Made by a program: the position numbers and the translations under genes
Shown: piece after piece, positions 1-8,960 of the stretch
How positions within the stretch are numbered: the stretch's first letter is position 1
How the letters are laid out: the number at the start of each line of letters is the position of its first letter
Assembly: GCF_000178455.1 (NCBI RefSeq)
Contig: NZ_ADNU01000070.1
Span: 1-57,185 of the forward strand
DNA: 57,185 bases
Direction of reading: 5' to 3'
Origin: Brevibacterium mcbrellneri ATCC 49030
Lineage (GTDB): Bacteria; Actinomycetota; Actinomycetes; Actinomycetales; Brevibacteriaceae
Notes under the pieces: generated by a model
The model's database searches: none
Told to the model about the DNA's origin: nothing
Seen by the model: only the letters and a program-made list of their open reading frames with translations

Positions 1-2
1 GC

Positions 3-92
3 GTGGGATGCCGAACCCCGTCCGAGGTTGAAACCGAATTTTGGAAACAGAACACGCCACAGGAAACAATAGAAATCAAGGCAAACGCCTAG
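3..92 (+). pseudogene. C-terminal remnant of an IS3-family transposase
   Basis: An open frame enters from the left edge and stops at 90-92. Its residues GCRTPSEVETEFWKQNT resemble the usual tail of IS3-family OrfB transposases, where a (Y/C)RTPxEVE segment follows the last catalytic helix. Only about 29 codons are present, so the rest lies outside the window or is lost. It runs into a second, different IS3 OrfB within a few bases, which suggests one insertion landed beside or inside another. The match is by motif memory only. Confidence 0.5.
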
Positions 93-871
93 GAACAAAA
101 CCCGGGACACTTCAGCACCGTATGCCTGGTAAGCATGCTCATGTTCGTGGGCTGCTCCATCAGATCAGTGACCAGTCACTTAACACTTACGGGTACAGGC
201 GTATCTGGTGGGAGTTGCGTCATCGGGGGATCATCATGAGTGAAAAAGTCGTCAGACGACTCATGCGTGAAGAAGGGATCACCCCACGGTTTCCGAAGCG
301 TAAGTGGAAGTACTCCAGTTACCAAGGAGAAATCTCTGTGGCCCCGCCTAACTTGGTGAACCGTAAGTTTCACGCTGATCGTCCAAACCGGTTGTGGCTT
401 ACCGATATCAGTGTGTTTACAGCCAACGAAGGCCGTGTCTACCTATCTGCCATTATCGACTGTTTTGATGGCAAAGTCGTAGCAGCAAAAACAAGCACGC
501 ACCCCACCATGGAACTAGCAGAAGAAACACTGCATGCAGCAATCACCGCAGAACGGCCAGTAGCAGATGGGTCTTTAATCATCCACTCAGACCGAGGCGC
601 GCACTACCGCGGAAAAACCTGGCAACAACTGACGTCGAAACACCAGATCGTTCGATCAATGTCAAAGAAAGGTTGTACCCCTGATAACGCCGCATGCGAA
701 GGGTTCTTCGGTCGGATGAAAAACGAGATGTACTACGGCAAAAAATGGCGAACCACACAAGAACTCGAAAACGCTATCGCCGCATACATCGAGTTCTACA
801 ACAACCACCGAATCAAAACCAGCCTCAACGGCCTCACCATCGCCAAACACCGAGCACTTAAAGTAGCATGA
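41..871 (+). pseudogene. IS3-family transposase OrfB, 5'-truncated
   Basis: Catalytic subunit of an IS3-family insertion sequence (DDE recombinase). An HTH_21-like stretch (TYGYRRIWWEL...RRLMREEGI, residues about 49-80) precedes an integrase core with D122 (LWLTDIS), D184 (IIHSDRG) and E220 (DNAACEGFF), the expected DDE triad, and a normal end (NNHRIKTSLNGL). The true N-terminus and orfA are missing. The first codons, from a TTG, overlap the tail of another transposase in a different frame, and homology seems to start only near base 120. The catalytic core looks intact, but without orfA and the left end it is probably not an autonomous element. Downstream bases near 880-905 look like an IS3 terminal repeat. 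Confidence 0.8.
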
Positions 872-879
872 AAACAAAA

Positions 880-906
880 CTGTCTAACAAAATGTCCGCA
901 CCCCCG
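880..906. repeat. probable right end of the IS3 element
   Basis: Just after the transposase stop lies ACTGTCTAACAAAATGTCCG followed by a C-run. TGTCTAACAAAATGTCCGCACC-like ends are typical of one IS3 group. The matching left end is not in the window, so this rests on the right-end motif alone. Confidence 0.4.
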
Positions 907-1010
907 TTTCGCTCGCTTTGCGCCGTTTCATCTAGCTGAAGCACCCACGGGAATAATTCACGGCAGGTGGTGTTGATTGAAGTATCAACTATGTGTGTGA
1001 TGGAGGTGCC

Positions 1011-2177
1011 ATGGAGTTCGGGCTGTTTTCGGTCAGTGATGTGACCCGTGACCCCGTTTCGGGAGAAACCCCAAGCGAAGGTGAGCGGATTCGTAGCCTG
1101 GTTCAGCAGGCGGTGTTTTCTGAAGAAGCCGGCTTCGACGTCTACGCGATCGGTGAACACCGCAATCCGCCGTTCGTGTCCTCGAGTCCAACCACACTGT
1201 TGGCCACGATCGCTGCGCAGACAACGCGCCTGAAAGTCTCTACGTCGACAACCCTCATCACCACGAATGACCCGGTGAAAATCGCTGAAGATTACGCCAT
1301 GCTCCAGCACTTGAGTGACGGGCGTATGGACCTCATGTTGGGGCGCGGAAACACCGCCCCGGTGTACCCGTGGTTCGGCCAAGACATTCGCAAGGGGTTG
1401 CCGCTTGCGCTGGAAAACTACAACCTGCTTCACCGTCTGTGGCGTGAAGACGTGGTCGACTTTGAAGGTTCGTTCCGCACGCCACTGAACGGATTCACCT
1501 CAACACCTCGGCCGCTGCACGGCGTGCCACCGTTTGTGTGGCACGGGTCGATTCGCACGCCCGAAATCGCGGAACAAGCCGCCTATTACGGCAACGGGTA
1601 CTTCGCCAACCACATTTTCTGGCCGTCGGAACACTCGCAACGCCTGGTCAACTTCTACCGGCAACGCTTCGAACACTACGGACACGGCTCGGCAAAACAA
1701 GCCATCGTGGGGCTGGGTGGGCAAGCCTTCGTTGCGCGAAAGTCACAGGACGCGTGGGACCGTTTCCGGCCGTACTTCAACGAAGCTCCCGTGTACGGGC
1801 ACGGCCCATCGCTCGAAGAGTTCGTCAACCAAACGCCCCTGAGTGTGGGAAGCCCGCAGGAAATAATCGAGAAGACTTTGACGTTCCAAGAAACGTTTGG
1901 AGACTACCAGCGACAAATGTTCCTCGTGGACCACGCGGGTATGCCCCACAGCATGGTTATGGAACAGATCGAACTATTGGGATCAGAAGTCCTGCCCGTT
2001 TTGCGGGCGGAACTCGAGTCTCGTCGCGATCCGGAAGTCCCCGATGCCCCAACCCACGAAAGCCTGGTGCGGGCCCGCTACGGTGACAAACCACCTCGGG
2101 AGCCACGACCTCGGGCCAACCGAGGTGACAACGTCACCGGGGGTTCGCCTTATCTCGACACCGATCAGGAAGGATAG
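1011..2177 (+). CDS. CE1758-family FMN-dependent luciferase-like monooxygenase
   Basis: A 388-residue bacterial-luciferase-like (LLM) TIM-barrel flavoprotein that uses reduced FMN and oxygen on an unknown substrate. Family signs are the start MEFGLFSVSDV, EAGFDVYAIGEHRNPPF, the barrel segment TTLLATIAAQTTRLKVSTSTTL and LMLGRGN. The ATG at 1011 was chosen over an upstream GTG at 993 because a GGAGG lies five bases before it. The next gene, six bases downstream, is the partner FMN reductase, so the two form a two-component monooxygenase in which the reductase supplies FMNH2. The C-terminal 50 residues are Arg/Pro-rich and probably disordered. Family assignment is strong; the substrate is unknown. 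Confidence 0.87.
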   Translation: MEFGLFSVSDVTRDPVSGETPSEGERIRSLVQQAVFSEEAGFDVYAIGEHRNPPFVSSSPTTLLATIAAQTTRLKVSTSTTLITTNDPVKIAEDYAMLQHLSDGRMDLMLGRGNTAPVYPWFGQDIRKGLPLALENYNLLHRLWREDVVDFEGSFRTPLNGFTSTPRPLHGVPPFVWHGSIRTPEIAEQAAYYGNGYFANHIFWPSEHSQRLVNFYRQRFEHYGHGSAKQAIVGLGGQAFVARKSQDAWDRFRPYFNEAPVYGHGPSLEEFVNQTPLSVGSPQEIIEKTLTFQETFGDYQRQMFLVDHAGMPHSMVMEQIELLGSEVLPVLRAELESRRDPEVPDAPTHESLVRARYGDKPPREPRPRANRGDNVTGGSPYLDTDQEG

Positions 2178-2182
2178 CCGCG

Positions 2183-2842
2183 ATGCAGGACGCCACGGTG
2201 GTGGTGATCAACGCAGGAACCAGCGAAACATCGTCGACTGCGACGTTGCTTTCACAGATCGCGAAGAGTGTTCACGGCGCGGAAGAAAACGTCACGTGTA
2301 CGTTCATCAACGTGCGCGACGTGGCCCAGGACGCGATGACCGCGCTGGTGAGCGGGCACAAGTCACCTGCGCTTAAGGAAATCGAGGCCACGTTGCGCGA
2401 CGCCGACGCGCTCATCGTGGGCACGCCGGTGTTCAAAGCCGGTGCCAGTGCGGTTTTCATGGCGTTCTTCCAAGCGCTGGATAACGACTTGCTCATTGGC
2501 ACCCCGGTTCTGCTGGCGGGCACGGCGGGAAGCCAACGTCACGCGCTGGTGGTCGACGACCAGATCCGCGGACTGTTCGCCTACTTGCGCACATACACGA
2601 CACCCACCTCGGTGTTCGCGGCACCAGAAGACTTCAACGACCCCAAACTGCGTACCCGGTGCGCACGGGCGGCAGGCGAGTTGCTGGCGCTCATTCGGGC
2701 TGATGTGCGCGGGTCCGCGCGGAACAACACGTGGGACCACTACCAGCACTCGTATGGGTCGGCCGGTGACACGGAACTGTCGATCTACCTGGACAGCGAC
2801 CTCATGCGACTGGCCACAGGCAACAGGTACAGCGGGCAGTAG
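2183..2842 (+). CDS. CE1759-family FMN reductase (LLM partner)
   Basis: A 219-residue NAD(P)H-dependent FMN reductase of the flavodoxin-like fold. It opens with a beta strand and loop (VVVINAGTSETSST) that holds the FMN phosphate, then has DADALIVGTPVFKAGASAVF, the flavin-contact loop of this family. It is expected to supply reduced FMN to the monooxygenase encoded six bases upstream; the two form a compact operon. The ATG start has a GGAAGGA ribosome-binding site. The products probably act as a soluble cytoplasmic pair. No terminator is obvious before the convergent yajQ-like gene. Confidence 0.87.
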   Translation: MQDATVVVINAGTSETSSTATLLSQIAKSVHGAEENVTCTFINVRDVAQDAMTALVSGHKSPALKEIEATLRDADALIVGTPVFKAGASAVFMAFFQALDNDLLIGTPVLLAGTAGSQRHALVVDDQIRGLFAYLRTYTTPTSVFAAPEDFNDPKLRTRCARAAGELLALIRADVRGSARNNTWDHYQHSYGSAGDTELSIYLDSDLMRLATGNRYSGQ

Positions 2843-2919
2843 CGGGGAGTGCGCTCTTAGTTGACCGAGCTGGTGAACTCGATTTTTGCTGGATTGTCAC
2901 CGGTCGTGCGCGTCCATGT

Positions 2920-3411
2920 TTAGCGGTAATTCGTGAACTGCAGGTCCACATCCAAGTCCTGGGACTTGAGCATGGCGATGACGGCCTGCAAGTCGTCGCG
3001 CTTCTTAGAGCTCACGCGCAGTTCATCACCCTGAATCTGCGCCTTGACACCCTTGGGTCCTTCTTCGCGAATGAGCTTGGAAATCTTCTTAGCGTTTTCC
3101 TGGTCGATGCCTTCTTTGATCGCAGCTTCCAGACGGTACTCCTTACCGGACGCATACGGTTCACCCGCGTCCAGCGACTTCAACGAGATGCCACGTCGCA
3201 CCAACTTCGACTGGAACACATCCAGAACAGCCTTCACGCGGTCTTCGCTGACTGCCTTCATCATGATCTTTTCGCCTGACCACTCGATCGAGGCGTCAGT
3301 GCCTTTGAAGTCGTAGCGCGAATTGATTTCCTTCGCTGCCTGGTTCAGTGCGTTGTCCGCTTCCTGACGGTCAACCTTGCTCACAATGTCAAAACTTGAG
3401 TCGCTCGCCAT
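2920..3411 (-). CDS. YajQ-family nucleotide-binding protein (DUF520)
   Basis: A 163-residue protein of the YajQ/DUF520 family, the usual family length. It shows the conserved start [20 protein letters not shown], then INSRYDFKG, and a C-terminal [15 protein letters not shown], which is the hallmark ending. YajQ proteins have two ferredoxin-like domains and bind nucleotides; some bind cyclic di-GMP and act as effectors. The ATG follows AGGAGA at good spacing. It is transcribed alone, convergent with the FMN reductase gene. The molecular role here cannot be inferred from its neighbours. Confidence 0.9.
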   Translation of the reverse strand: MASDSSFDIVSKVDRQEADNALNQAAKEINSRYDFKGTDASIEWSGEKIMMKAVSEDRVKAVLDVFQSKLVRRGISLKSLDAGEPYASGKEYRLEAAIKEGIDQENAKKISKLIREEGPKGVKAQIQGDELRVSSKKRDDLQAVIAMLKSQDLDVDLQFTNYR

Positions 3412-3541
3412 GTTGTCTCCTCTTCAGCGTGATCAACCCACAGTGTAACCTGTCTCACCGTAGCGAACAGGCGTCGCCAATTTTGACGAAATTCTCAGGG
3501 TGATCTACGCTACTTTCACTTTTGAACAGAACGGAAACCCT

Positions 3542-4534
3542 ATGAAACAACGCAAACGCCCAGTTGGGCTGCTGGTGTTCGCGGTGATCACCGCGGTTGT
3601 GCTGGTCGTTGCCATGACGGTATCGATCCAGCGCGCCAGCGCATCAGACAACGTGCGCGCTAACCTCACCCTCATCGCACCGGCAGGTGCCGGCGGTGGA
3701 TGGGACGGGTTCGTGCGCGAACAGCAACAGGCCATGCGTCAAGCAGGTCTGGTTGGAAACGTGCAAGTCGTGAACATTCCGGGAGCGGGAGGAACCATCG
3801 GCCTGGGACGCTTCTCCACCATGCACGAACGATCCGACACCCTCCTTGCCACTGGCTCGGCCATGACGGGTGGAATCCTCATCAACAATTCGCCGGTTGG
3901 ATACGACGACGTGGTGCCTCTTGCCAAAATCGCTGAAGACTACGACGTGGTGATCGTGCCCGCGGACTCCCCGCTAGAAACCATTGACGACCTGCTCAAC
4001 GAATGGAAAGAAGACCCCAAGGGCCACCCGTGGACCGGCGGGTCGGCAGGGTCCATGGACCACCTCGTAGTTGCGAACCTCGCTCAAGAAGCGGGGCTGG
4101 ACGGTAAAGAAACCACGTTCATCCCTAAGTCCGGTGGTGGTGAAGCAATTGCCGCGCTACTCAACGGCACCGCTGACTACGCGGCAACCGGGTACAACGA
4201 AGTAGCTGACCAGGTGGAAGCAGGCCGTGTGAAAGCGCTGGGCGTGACCGGTCCTGAACGGATCGAAGGTGTGGACATTCCCACCATCAAAGAACAGGGT
4301 CACGACGTGGTCTTGGCGAACTGGCGTGGCATGTTGGCCGCTCCTGGGGTTAGTGAAGAAGTAGCTCAGCAGCAGTTGGAACTGCTCAAGGAAATGCGTG
4401 ATACCCCCGAATGGCAGGACGCGCTGAAGCGCAACGCGTGGGCCGATGCGTGGGAAACCGGGGACGATTTAGCGAAGTTCCTCGAAGAAGACCAGAAGAA
4501 GACCGCTGAACTACTGAAGGAGCTGGGCCTGTGA
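3542..4534 (+). CDS. tctC: Tripartite tricarboxylate transporter substrate-binding protein (TctC/Bug family)
   Basis: A 330-residue extracytoplasmic solute receptor of the TctC/Bug family. A basic start and hydrophobic segment (residues about 7-27) form a signal peptide or membrane anchor. The mature domain has LIAPAGAGGGWDGF and VNIPGAGGTIGL, the two loops that grip carboxylate groups in Bug proteins, and AATGYNEV later. It should capture a di- or tricarboxylate and deliver it to the TctAB channel encoded next. The ATG at 3542 was chosen because it opens directly into the signal peptide; an upstream GTG at 3500 would add unneeded residues. Its stop overlaps the GTG of tctB (GTGA), so the genes are translationally coupled. 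The ligand is unknown. Confidence 0.88.
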   Translation: MKQRKRPVGLLVFAVITAVVLVVAMTVSIQRASASDNVRANLTLIAPAGAGGGWDGFVREQQQAMRQAGLVGNVQVVNIPGAGGTIGLGRFSTMHERSDTLLATGSAMTGGILINNSPVGYDDVVPLAKIAEDYDVVIVPADSPLETIDDLLNEWKEDPKGHPWTGGSAGSMDHLVVANLAQEAGLDGKETTFIPKSGGGEAIAALLNGTADYAATGYNEVADQVEAGRVKALGVTGPERIEGVDIPTIKEQGHDVVLANWRGMLAAPGVSEEVAQQQLELLKEMRDTPEWQDALKRNAWADAWETGDDLAKFLEEDQKKTAELLKELGL

Positions 4535-5121
4535 GCGGATCACGTGCAGTTGACCCGGTCAAACCGGGTGAGAATGACCAGTTTGAGATCCTGGGGCATG
4601 AAAACCTCAAGGACCGAGGTTGGTGGACCGGTCGCGCAGGGCTGGCTATGCCCGCGCTTATGGTAGCGGTTGCCACGTATATGCTGATCGGCCAGTTTGC
4701 GATGAAGGTGCCGGAAAGCGTGGACCTTCCTGGGCCACAGTTCTTCCCGTGGATCATCATTGTGGCGCTCTATGTGCTCGCAGCGGTGCTGGCTTTTGAG
4801 ATCATCCGCAACCCACAACTCCCTGAACTGGCGCCAGCAACCGAACCGGAGGACCTAGAAGAACGCGCCTGGTACACGGACTGGCGTGCCGCGGCGTGGG
4901 CCGTGGGCGGGCTGGTGCTGTTCATCGCACTGATCGTGCCGGTTGGCTGGATCATTTCAGCAGCCTTGATGTTCGTCATGGTGGCCCACGCGATCGGTTC
5001 ACAGCGCTGGGTCATGGACGTGCTGGTTGGGCTGTTCTTGTCGAGTGTTATTTACCTGATTTTCGCAGTGCTCTTAAGCGTTGACCTGCCATCAGGACTG
5101 ATTTTTGCTGGAGGTCGCTGA
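4531..5121 (+). CDS. tctB: Tripartite tricarboxylate transporter small membrane subunit TctB
   Basis: A 196-residue integral membrane protein with about four hydrophobic helices (roughly residues 35-53, 70-90, 125-150 and 160-190) after a hydrophilic N-terminus of about 30 residues. This is the size and layout of TctB, the small subunit of the TctABC citrate-type secondary transporter. It sits exactly between tctC and tctA, overlapping tctC by four bases and tctA by one (TGATG), which is the diagnostic operon arrangement. TctB sequences are poorly conserved, so the call rests on context as well as topology. Confidence 0.82.
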   Translation: MSGSRAVDPVKPGENDQFEILGHENLKDRGWWTGRAGLAMPALMVAVATYMLIGQFAMKVPESVDLPGPQFFPWIIIVALYVLAAVLAFEIIRNPQLPELAPATEPEDLEERAWYTDWRAAAWAVGGLVLFIALIVPVGWIISAALMFVMVAHAIGSQRWVMDVLVGLFLSSVIYLIFAVLLSVDLPSGLIFAGGR

Positions 5122-6647
5122 TGGATGCCCTAAGTTCACTCATTGAAGGATTTGGTTCCGCACTCATCCCGATCAACCTGCTCTGGGTCCTAGTGGGATG
5201 TCTGCTGGGTACCGCGGTGGGAGTGCTGCCAGGCCTGGGGTCGTCAATGGCAGTGGCGTTGCTGTTGCCCATGACCTTTGCGCTCGAGCCCACAGGTGCG
5301 TTCATCATGTTTGCCGGTGTGTACTTTGGTGGGTTGTTTGGTGATTCGACCATGGCGATTCTCATGAACACGCCAGGGCAGTCCTCCGCGATCGCCTCAA
5401 CGTTCGAAGGTCACAAGATGGCCACCTCGGGACGGGCGCCGCAGGCGTTGGCGACCGCGGCGATTGGTGCGTTCATTGGTGGAATGATTGCCAGTATCTT
5501 GGTGGTGTTCTTGGCACCGACCTTGGCGAACCTGTCCACGCTCTTTGGCCCGGCCGAATACTTCGCGCTCGCCCTGTTTGCGTTTGTCGCAACGTCGTCG
5601 GTGGTCTCAGATTCCGTGGTCAAGGGGCTGGGGTCGCTCGTGTTGGGCTTGGCGATCGCGGTTGTGGGTATTGACTCCGTTTCTGGTGTGGAGCGGTTCA
5701 CCTCTGGGGTGCCGGAGCTGTTCGACGGCATCTCGATTGTGACCGTGACCGTGGCTGTGCTGGCCTTGGGCGAGATCCTGCGGGTTGCGAGCCGTGCTAG
5801 CCGTGAGCGGGACCAGTTCAAGGTGCTGGCGGCGGGTAGGCCGTTTTTGTCGCGTGCCGAGGTGCGTCAGGCTCTGCCTGCATGGATGCGTGGTACTGCG
5901 ATTGGGTTGCCGTTCGGTGTCGTGCCCGTGGGTGGCTCTGAAGTGCCCACGTTTATGGCGTATGGGCTGGAGCGCAGGATTGATAAGAAGTCCGGGCGTA
6001 ACCAGTTTGGTAAGGGTGCGATCCAAGGTTTGGCTGCCCCCGAGGCGGCAGGTAACGCGACCACGGGTATGGCGATGGCCTCGTTGTTGGCTCTTGGATT
6101 GCCGGTGACTGGGACCGCTGCGATTCTGTTGGCTGCGTTTAAGCAGTATGGCCTGCAGCCTGGGCCGCTGTTGTTTGACCGGTCACCTGATCTGGTGTGG
6201 GGTCTGTTGGCGAGCTTCTTTATTGCCATGGTGGTGCTGTTGATCCTGAACCTGCCGTTTGCGCCGCTGTGGGCGAAGTTGTTGCTCATCCCAAAGCCGT
6301 ACTTGTACGCGGGCATCACCATGTTTTGTGTGCTGGGTATTTGGGCGACGTCGAATTCGGTGTTCGACTTGGCCATGCTGTTGGCTATTGGGCTTGTCGG
6401 CTGGATGATGCGGCGTTTTGGCATGCCGATTGCGCCGCTGATGATTGGCATGGTGTTGGGGCCGTTGGCGGAAACGAACCTGCGTGACGCCCTGCTGAGT
6501 TCGAACGGGGACGTGTCTGTTCTGTTCGGTTCCAGCATTACGATTGTGCTGTACGTAACTTTGGCGCTGGTCGTTGGTGCAGCAATTTACAGTCGGGTTC
6601 GCAAGAAGGGGACGTTCGAAGAACACCCGGAAATGACCTCGGCGTAG
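5121..6647 (+). CDS. tctA: Tripartite tricarboxylate transporter large permease TctA
   Basis: A 508-residue polytopic membrane protein of normal TctA length with about 11-12 hydrophobic segments. Typical motifs are VLPGLGSSMAVALLLP, the repeated FGDSTMAILMNTPGQSSAIA near residue 75, and ATGMAMASLLALGLPVTGTAA in the second half, reflecting the duplicated TctA fold. It is the ion-driven permease for the solute bound by TctC. It is the last gene of the three-gene operon; a short GC hairpin with T-run follows at about 6662. Confidence 0.92.
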   Translation: MDALSSLIEGFGSALIPINLLWVLVGCLLGTAVGVLPGLGSSMAVALLLPMTFALEPTGAFIMFAGVYFGGLFGDSTMAILMNTPGQSSAIASTFEGHKMATSGRAPQALATAAIGAFIGGMIASILVVFLAPTLANLSTLFGPAEYFALALFAFVATSSVVSDSVVKGLGSLVLGLAIAVVGIDSVSGVERFTSGVPELFDGISIVTVTVAVLALGEILRVASRASRERDQFKVLAAGRPFLSRAEVRQALPAWMRGTAIGLPFGVVPVGGSEVPTFMAYGLERRIDKKSGRNQFGKGAIQGLAAPEAAGNATTGMAMASLLALGLPVTGTAAILLAAFKQYGLQPGPLLFDRSPDLVWGLLASFFIAMVVLLILNLPFAPLWAKLLLIPKPYLYAGITMFCVLGIWATSNSVFDLAMLLAIGLVGWMMRRFGMPIAPLMIGMVLGPLAETNLRDALLSSNGDVSVLFGSSITIVLYVTLALVVGAAIYSRVRKKGTFEEHPEMTSA

Positions 6648-6661
6648 GTGGGGTAGCGGGG

Positions 6662-6681
6662 CACCTGGGTGCGGATTTTTA
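6662..6681 (+). terminator. weak terminator after tctA
   Basis: GCACC-TG-GGTGC forms a five-pair hairpin followed by GGATTTTTAG. It is weak but placed just behind the transporter operon and before tRNA-Tyr. Confidence 0.35.
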
Positions 6682-6729
6682 GTTTGGTGAAACTTCCGCT
6701 AATATTGCTCAGGTGCTTCACGCACTCCT

Positions 6730-6811
6730 GGCAGGTTGCCCGAGCGGCCAAAGGGAGCTGACTGTAAATCAGCCGGCATTGCCTTCATAGGTTCGAATCC
6801 TATACCTGCCA
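6730..6811 (+). tRNA. tRNA-Tyr (GTA)
   Basis: The sequence folds as a class II tRNA: acceptor GGCAGGT pairs with ACCTGCC, the anticodon loop is CTGTAAA (anticodon GTA), the long variable arm is present, and the T-arm contains GGTTCGAATCC. The discriminator is A. CCA is not fully encoded. Confidence 0.95.
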
Positions 6812-6819
6812 CAGGAAAC

Positions 6820-6862
6820 AAGGGGCCCGATCAGGCTTAAGGCTGGTCGGGCCCCTTCGTTT
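6820..6862 (+). terminator. terminator after tRNA-Tyr
   Basis: AAGGGGCCCGA and TCGGGCCCCTT form a very stable stem of at least 11 pairs with an internal CAG/CTG extension, followed by a TTCG/T-rich tract. Confidence 0.85.
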
Positions 6863-6938
6863 CGTTCGTGGCTAAAAGCTGACGGACAATCTCAGTAGGG
6901 TGCTGGCATTATCATGGAAATGATTGTTGGAGGGAAGT

Positions 6939-7910
6939 ATGACTGGGCGACAAGGAACAGGCCGGGCTCGTAAAGCGGAACTCTTCATCAAGCTCAGCGG
7001 ATGGTTCGTCATGGGTGGCGCGCTCGCACTCGCCTTCTTCTGGTATTTCAAGCCTTCAGTGATTCGTGTGTCACTGTGGCAAGCGGCTTGCTACGTGGGC
7101 GGGGTCATCATCCTGATCTTAATCGCCAAACTGGTGAAGCCTTTCAGGACCACCTTCAACCCAGTCGCACAAGCCGCCTTCTATGTTCCAACTGTTCGAG
7201 GGACCTGCGTTAGGTTCACCATCATCACAGCCCTCATTGTTTTTGGCTGGAGTGGCGAAATGGAGTACACCGCACCCATACATCCGAGTGGCACTCTTGT
7301 GGTGGGGGTACTGCAGTTCCTGTGGTGGATCATATCCCTCGTCTGCCTGAGTATCCGCGCAGTTGTTGCCAACCGCATTCCAGAATACGTAGCTAGGGAT
7401 CGAAGCGATGCGTTCTCGTTTGGGGGCCACAGCCCTTCACGTCGGCCAGTTTCTAGCGCAAACAATCAATCATTTGACTTCAGTGACACCTCACCCAGAT
7501 TGTCACCTGACCCAGAATCTGCTTCTCTGCCACCCACTGGCTCGCACGATGTGGAGCCAGAAGATTTCGACCCATATCTCGACGTGCCCCACCCGTCACC
7601 AGTCGAACCACAACAAACTGAGCCTGAAGAACCTGAAACAGAACACCCCGAAAAGCCTCAACCTCAATCACCTACATACTCGCAGGAGCAGTCTGGCGTT
7701 CCCACCTTCGGAGCTCAGTTGAATTTCAACCACACCGGCTCTCAGCGCTCAGCAGCCTACGGGTCAGGGCCGGCGGGCGCACACACTGGCAGTGGCCCAA
7801 CTCGCTCAGGGAACACCTCGGGAACGCTCAACTGCCCCCAGTGCAACGCGCCCAAGCCCGCATACATGCACTTGTGCCCAGCATGCGCTGACGCATCGGG
7901 GAGGCACTAG
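6939..7910 (+). CDS. Four-helix membrane protein with C-terminal zinc ribbon (uncharacterised)
   Basis: A 323-residue protein with no recognised family name. Four hydrophobic segments (about residues 18-37, 46-66, 90-106 and 119-140) are followed by a long Pro/Glu/Ser-rich linker (about 150-290) and a zinc-ribbon-like tail with C299/C302 (CPQC) and C313/C316 (CPAC). The ATG at 6939 follows GGAGGG; upstream TTG codons are less likely. It is a paralogue of the protein at 10714-12300: both share the QFLWWI..SIRAxxA helix and a nearly identical 25-residue tail, but this one lacks the NERD domain. Its last codons abut the inserted IS481 cassette. It may be a partner or membrane-anchoring subunit for the nuclease-like paralogue; that is inference. 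Confidence 0.7.
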   Translation: MTGRQGTGRARKAELFIKLSGWFVMGGALALAFFWYFKPSVIRVSLWQAACYVGGVIILILIAKLVKPFRTTFNPVAQAAFYVPTVRGTCVRFTIITALIVFGWSGEMEYTAPIHPSGTLVVGVLQFLWWIISLVCLSIRAVVANRIPEYVARDRSDAFSFGGHSPSRRPVSSANNQSFDFSDTSPRLSPDPESASLPPTGSHDVEPEDFDPYLDVPHPSPVEPQQTEPEEPETEHPEKPQPQSPTYSQEQSGVPTFGAQLNFNHTGSQRSAAYGSGPAGAHTGSGPTRSGNTSGTLNCPQCNAPKPAYMHLCPACADASGRH

Positions 7911-8901
7911 CAGCGCTGATGTACTGACCGGAGACGTTAGTCAATCGTGAGAAGGGTGGCTGGTTCCCGCAGGCCGTGTGGGGTCTGTGGTGGTTGTAGT
8001 AGTGCAGCCAGCCGTCGAGCTCACCTCGCCGCTCAGCTTCGGAGGTGTAGCAGCGGGCGTAGGCCCAGCCGTCGGCCAGGGTGCGGTGGAAACGTTCGAT
8101 CTTCCCGTTGGTCTGCGGCCGATACTGCCTGGTCCGCTTGTGCCGGACGCCCAACTCCGCGCAGGTGTCTCGCCACAGGTGTGAGCGGTAGGCGCCACCG
8201 TTGTCGGACAGGACGCGCTCGACGGTGATACCGCGCTGGTTGAACCACTCGACGGCCCGGACGAGGACGGCGGTGGCGGTAAGGGCGGTTTCGTCGTCAT
8301 GGATCTCGGCATAGGCGACGCGGGAGTGGTCGTCGATGACGGTGTGGACGTAGGCCTTGCCCATGAGCGGATCCCGGTACTTGTTGCGGGGCTTGTCCGG
8401 GGTGGCGGCGCGGTTGCGGTCGCCTTGTTGCCGGCCGACGTAGCGCCAGCCTCCGCCGTCGGGGATGTTGCCGAGCTTCTTCACATCGACGTGCAGCATC
8501 GCCCCGGGATGGTCGTGCTCGTAACGGCGCACTGGCTCCCCGATGGCGCGGTCAACGTGGGTGAGCCGGTTCAGGTGCGCGTCGACCAGGATCCGGTGGA
8601 CCGTCGACGGCGCGATCCCCAGCCGGCACGCGAGCTGGACCGGGCCCTCGCTCAATCGGAGGCGGAGCTGGATGCAGCGCTTCGTCGTCTTCGGGTTGGT
8701 CCTGTTTGGCGAGTGGTGAGGCCGCGAGGAGCGGTCCTGCATGGGCTGGCCGGCCCGGTAGCGGTCGGCCCAGCGCTTCACGGTCGGCCAGGAGACTTGG
8801 AACCGGGCGGCGACCTCGCTTATCGGCCAGCCCTGGTCGACGACGAGCTGGGCAACCTTGAGCCGGTGGCGCGGTGTGAGAGCGGCGTTGGGATGAGACA
8901 T
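7828..8901 (-). CDS. IS481-family transposase
   Basis: A 357-residue reading frame with an N-terminal helix-turn-helix (PISEVAARFQVSWPTVKRWADRY, about 26-48), a second HTH (APSTVHRIL) and an rve catalytic core. The DDE residues are D139 (MLHVDVKKLG), D233 (VLSDNGG) and E269 (NGKIERFHR). The family usually ends soon after GNQPPxSRL...NVSGxY, here near residue 327. No stop occurs there, so the frame runs about 30 codons on into the antisense of the zinc-ribbon gene; the natural stop was probably lost at the insertion boundary. Start MSHPNAAL follows a plausible AGGGAGG site. The core looks intact. The region is visibly more GC-rich than the flanking genes. Confidence 0.88.
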   Translation of the reverse strand: MSHPNAALTPRHRLKVAQLVVDQGWPISEVAARFQVSWPTVKRWADRYRAGQPMQDRSSRPHHSPNRTNPKTTKRCIQLRLRLSEGPVQLACRLGIAPSTVHRILVDAHLNRLTHVDRAIGEPVRRYEHDHPGAMLHVDVKKLGNIPDGGGWRYVGRQQGDRNRAATPDKPRNKYRDPLMGKAYVHTVIDDHSRVAYAEIHDDETALTATAVLVRAVEWFNQRGITVERVLSDNGGAYRSHLWRDTCAELGVRHKRTRQYRPQTNGKIERFHRTLADGWAYARCYTSEAERRGELDGWLHYYNHHRPHTACGNQPPFSRLTNVSGQYISAASASPMRQRMLGTSACMRAWARCTGGS

Positions 8902-8960
8902 GAAGAAGCCTCCCTGAGTGGCAGACGCCGCCCAAGAAGGCCAAGTGCCCCCGCGGGGCG
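7915..8960 (-). mobile_element. IS481-type insertion sequence (approximate ends)
   Basis: A single transposase gene on the minus strand defines the element. The left boundary is placed near 7915-7920, where similarity between the two zinc-ribbon genes stops just past their stop codons. The right boundary lies between the transposase start at 8901 and the DUF4865 gene at 8978. I could not find convincing terminal inverted repeats or a target duplication by eye, so the ends are estimates. Confidence 0.5.

Noticed and set aside
858..1433. 191-residue minus-strand frame overlapping the IS end and monooxygenase start
   Set aside because: It crosses the IS boundary and is antisense to a well-supported flavoprotein gene.
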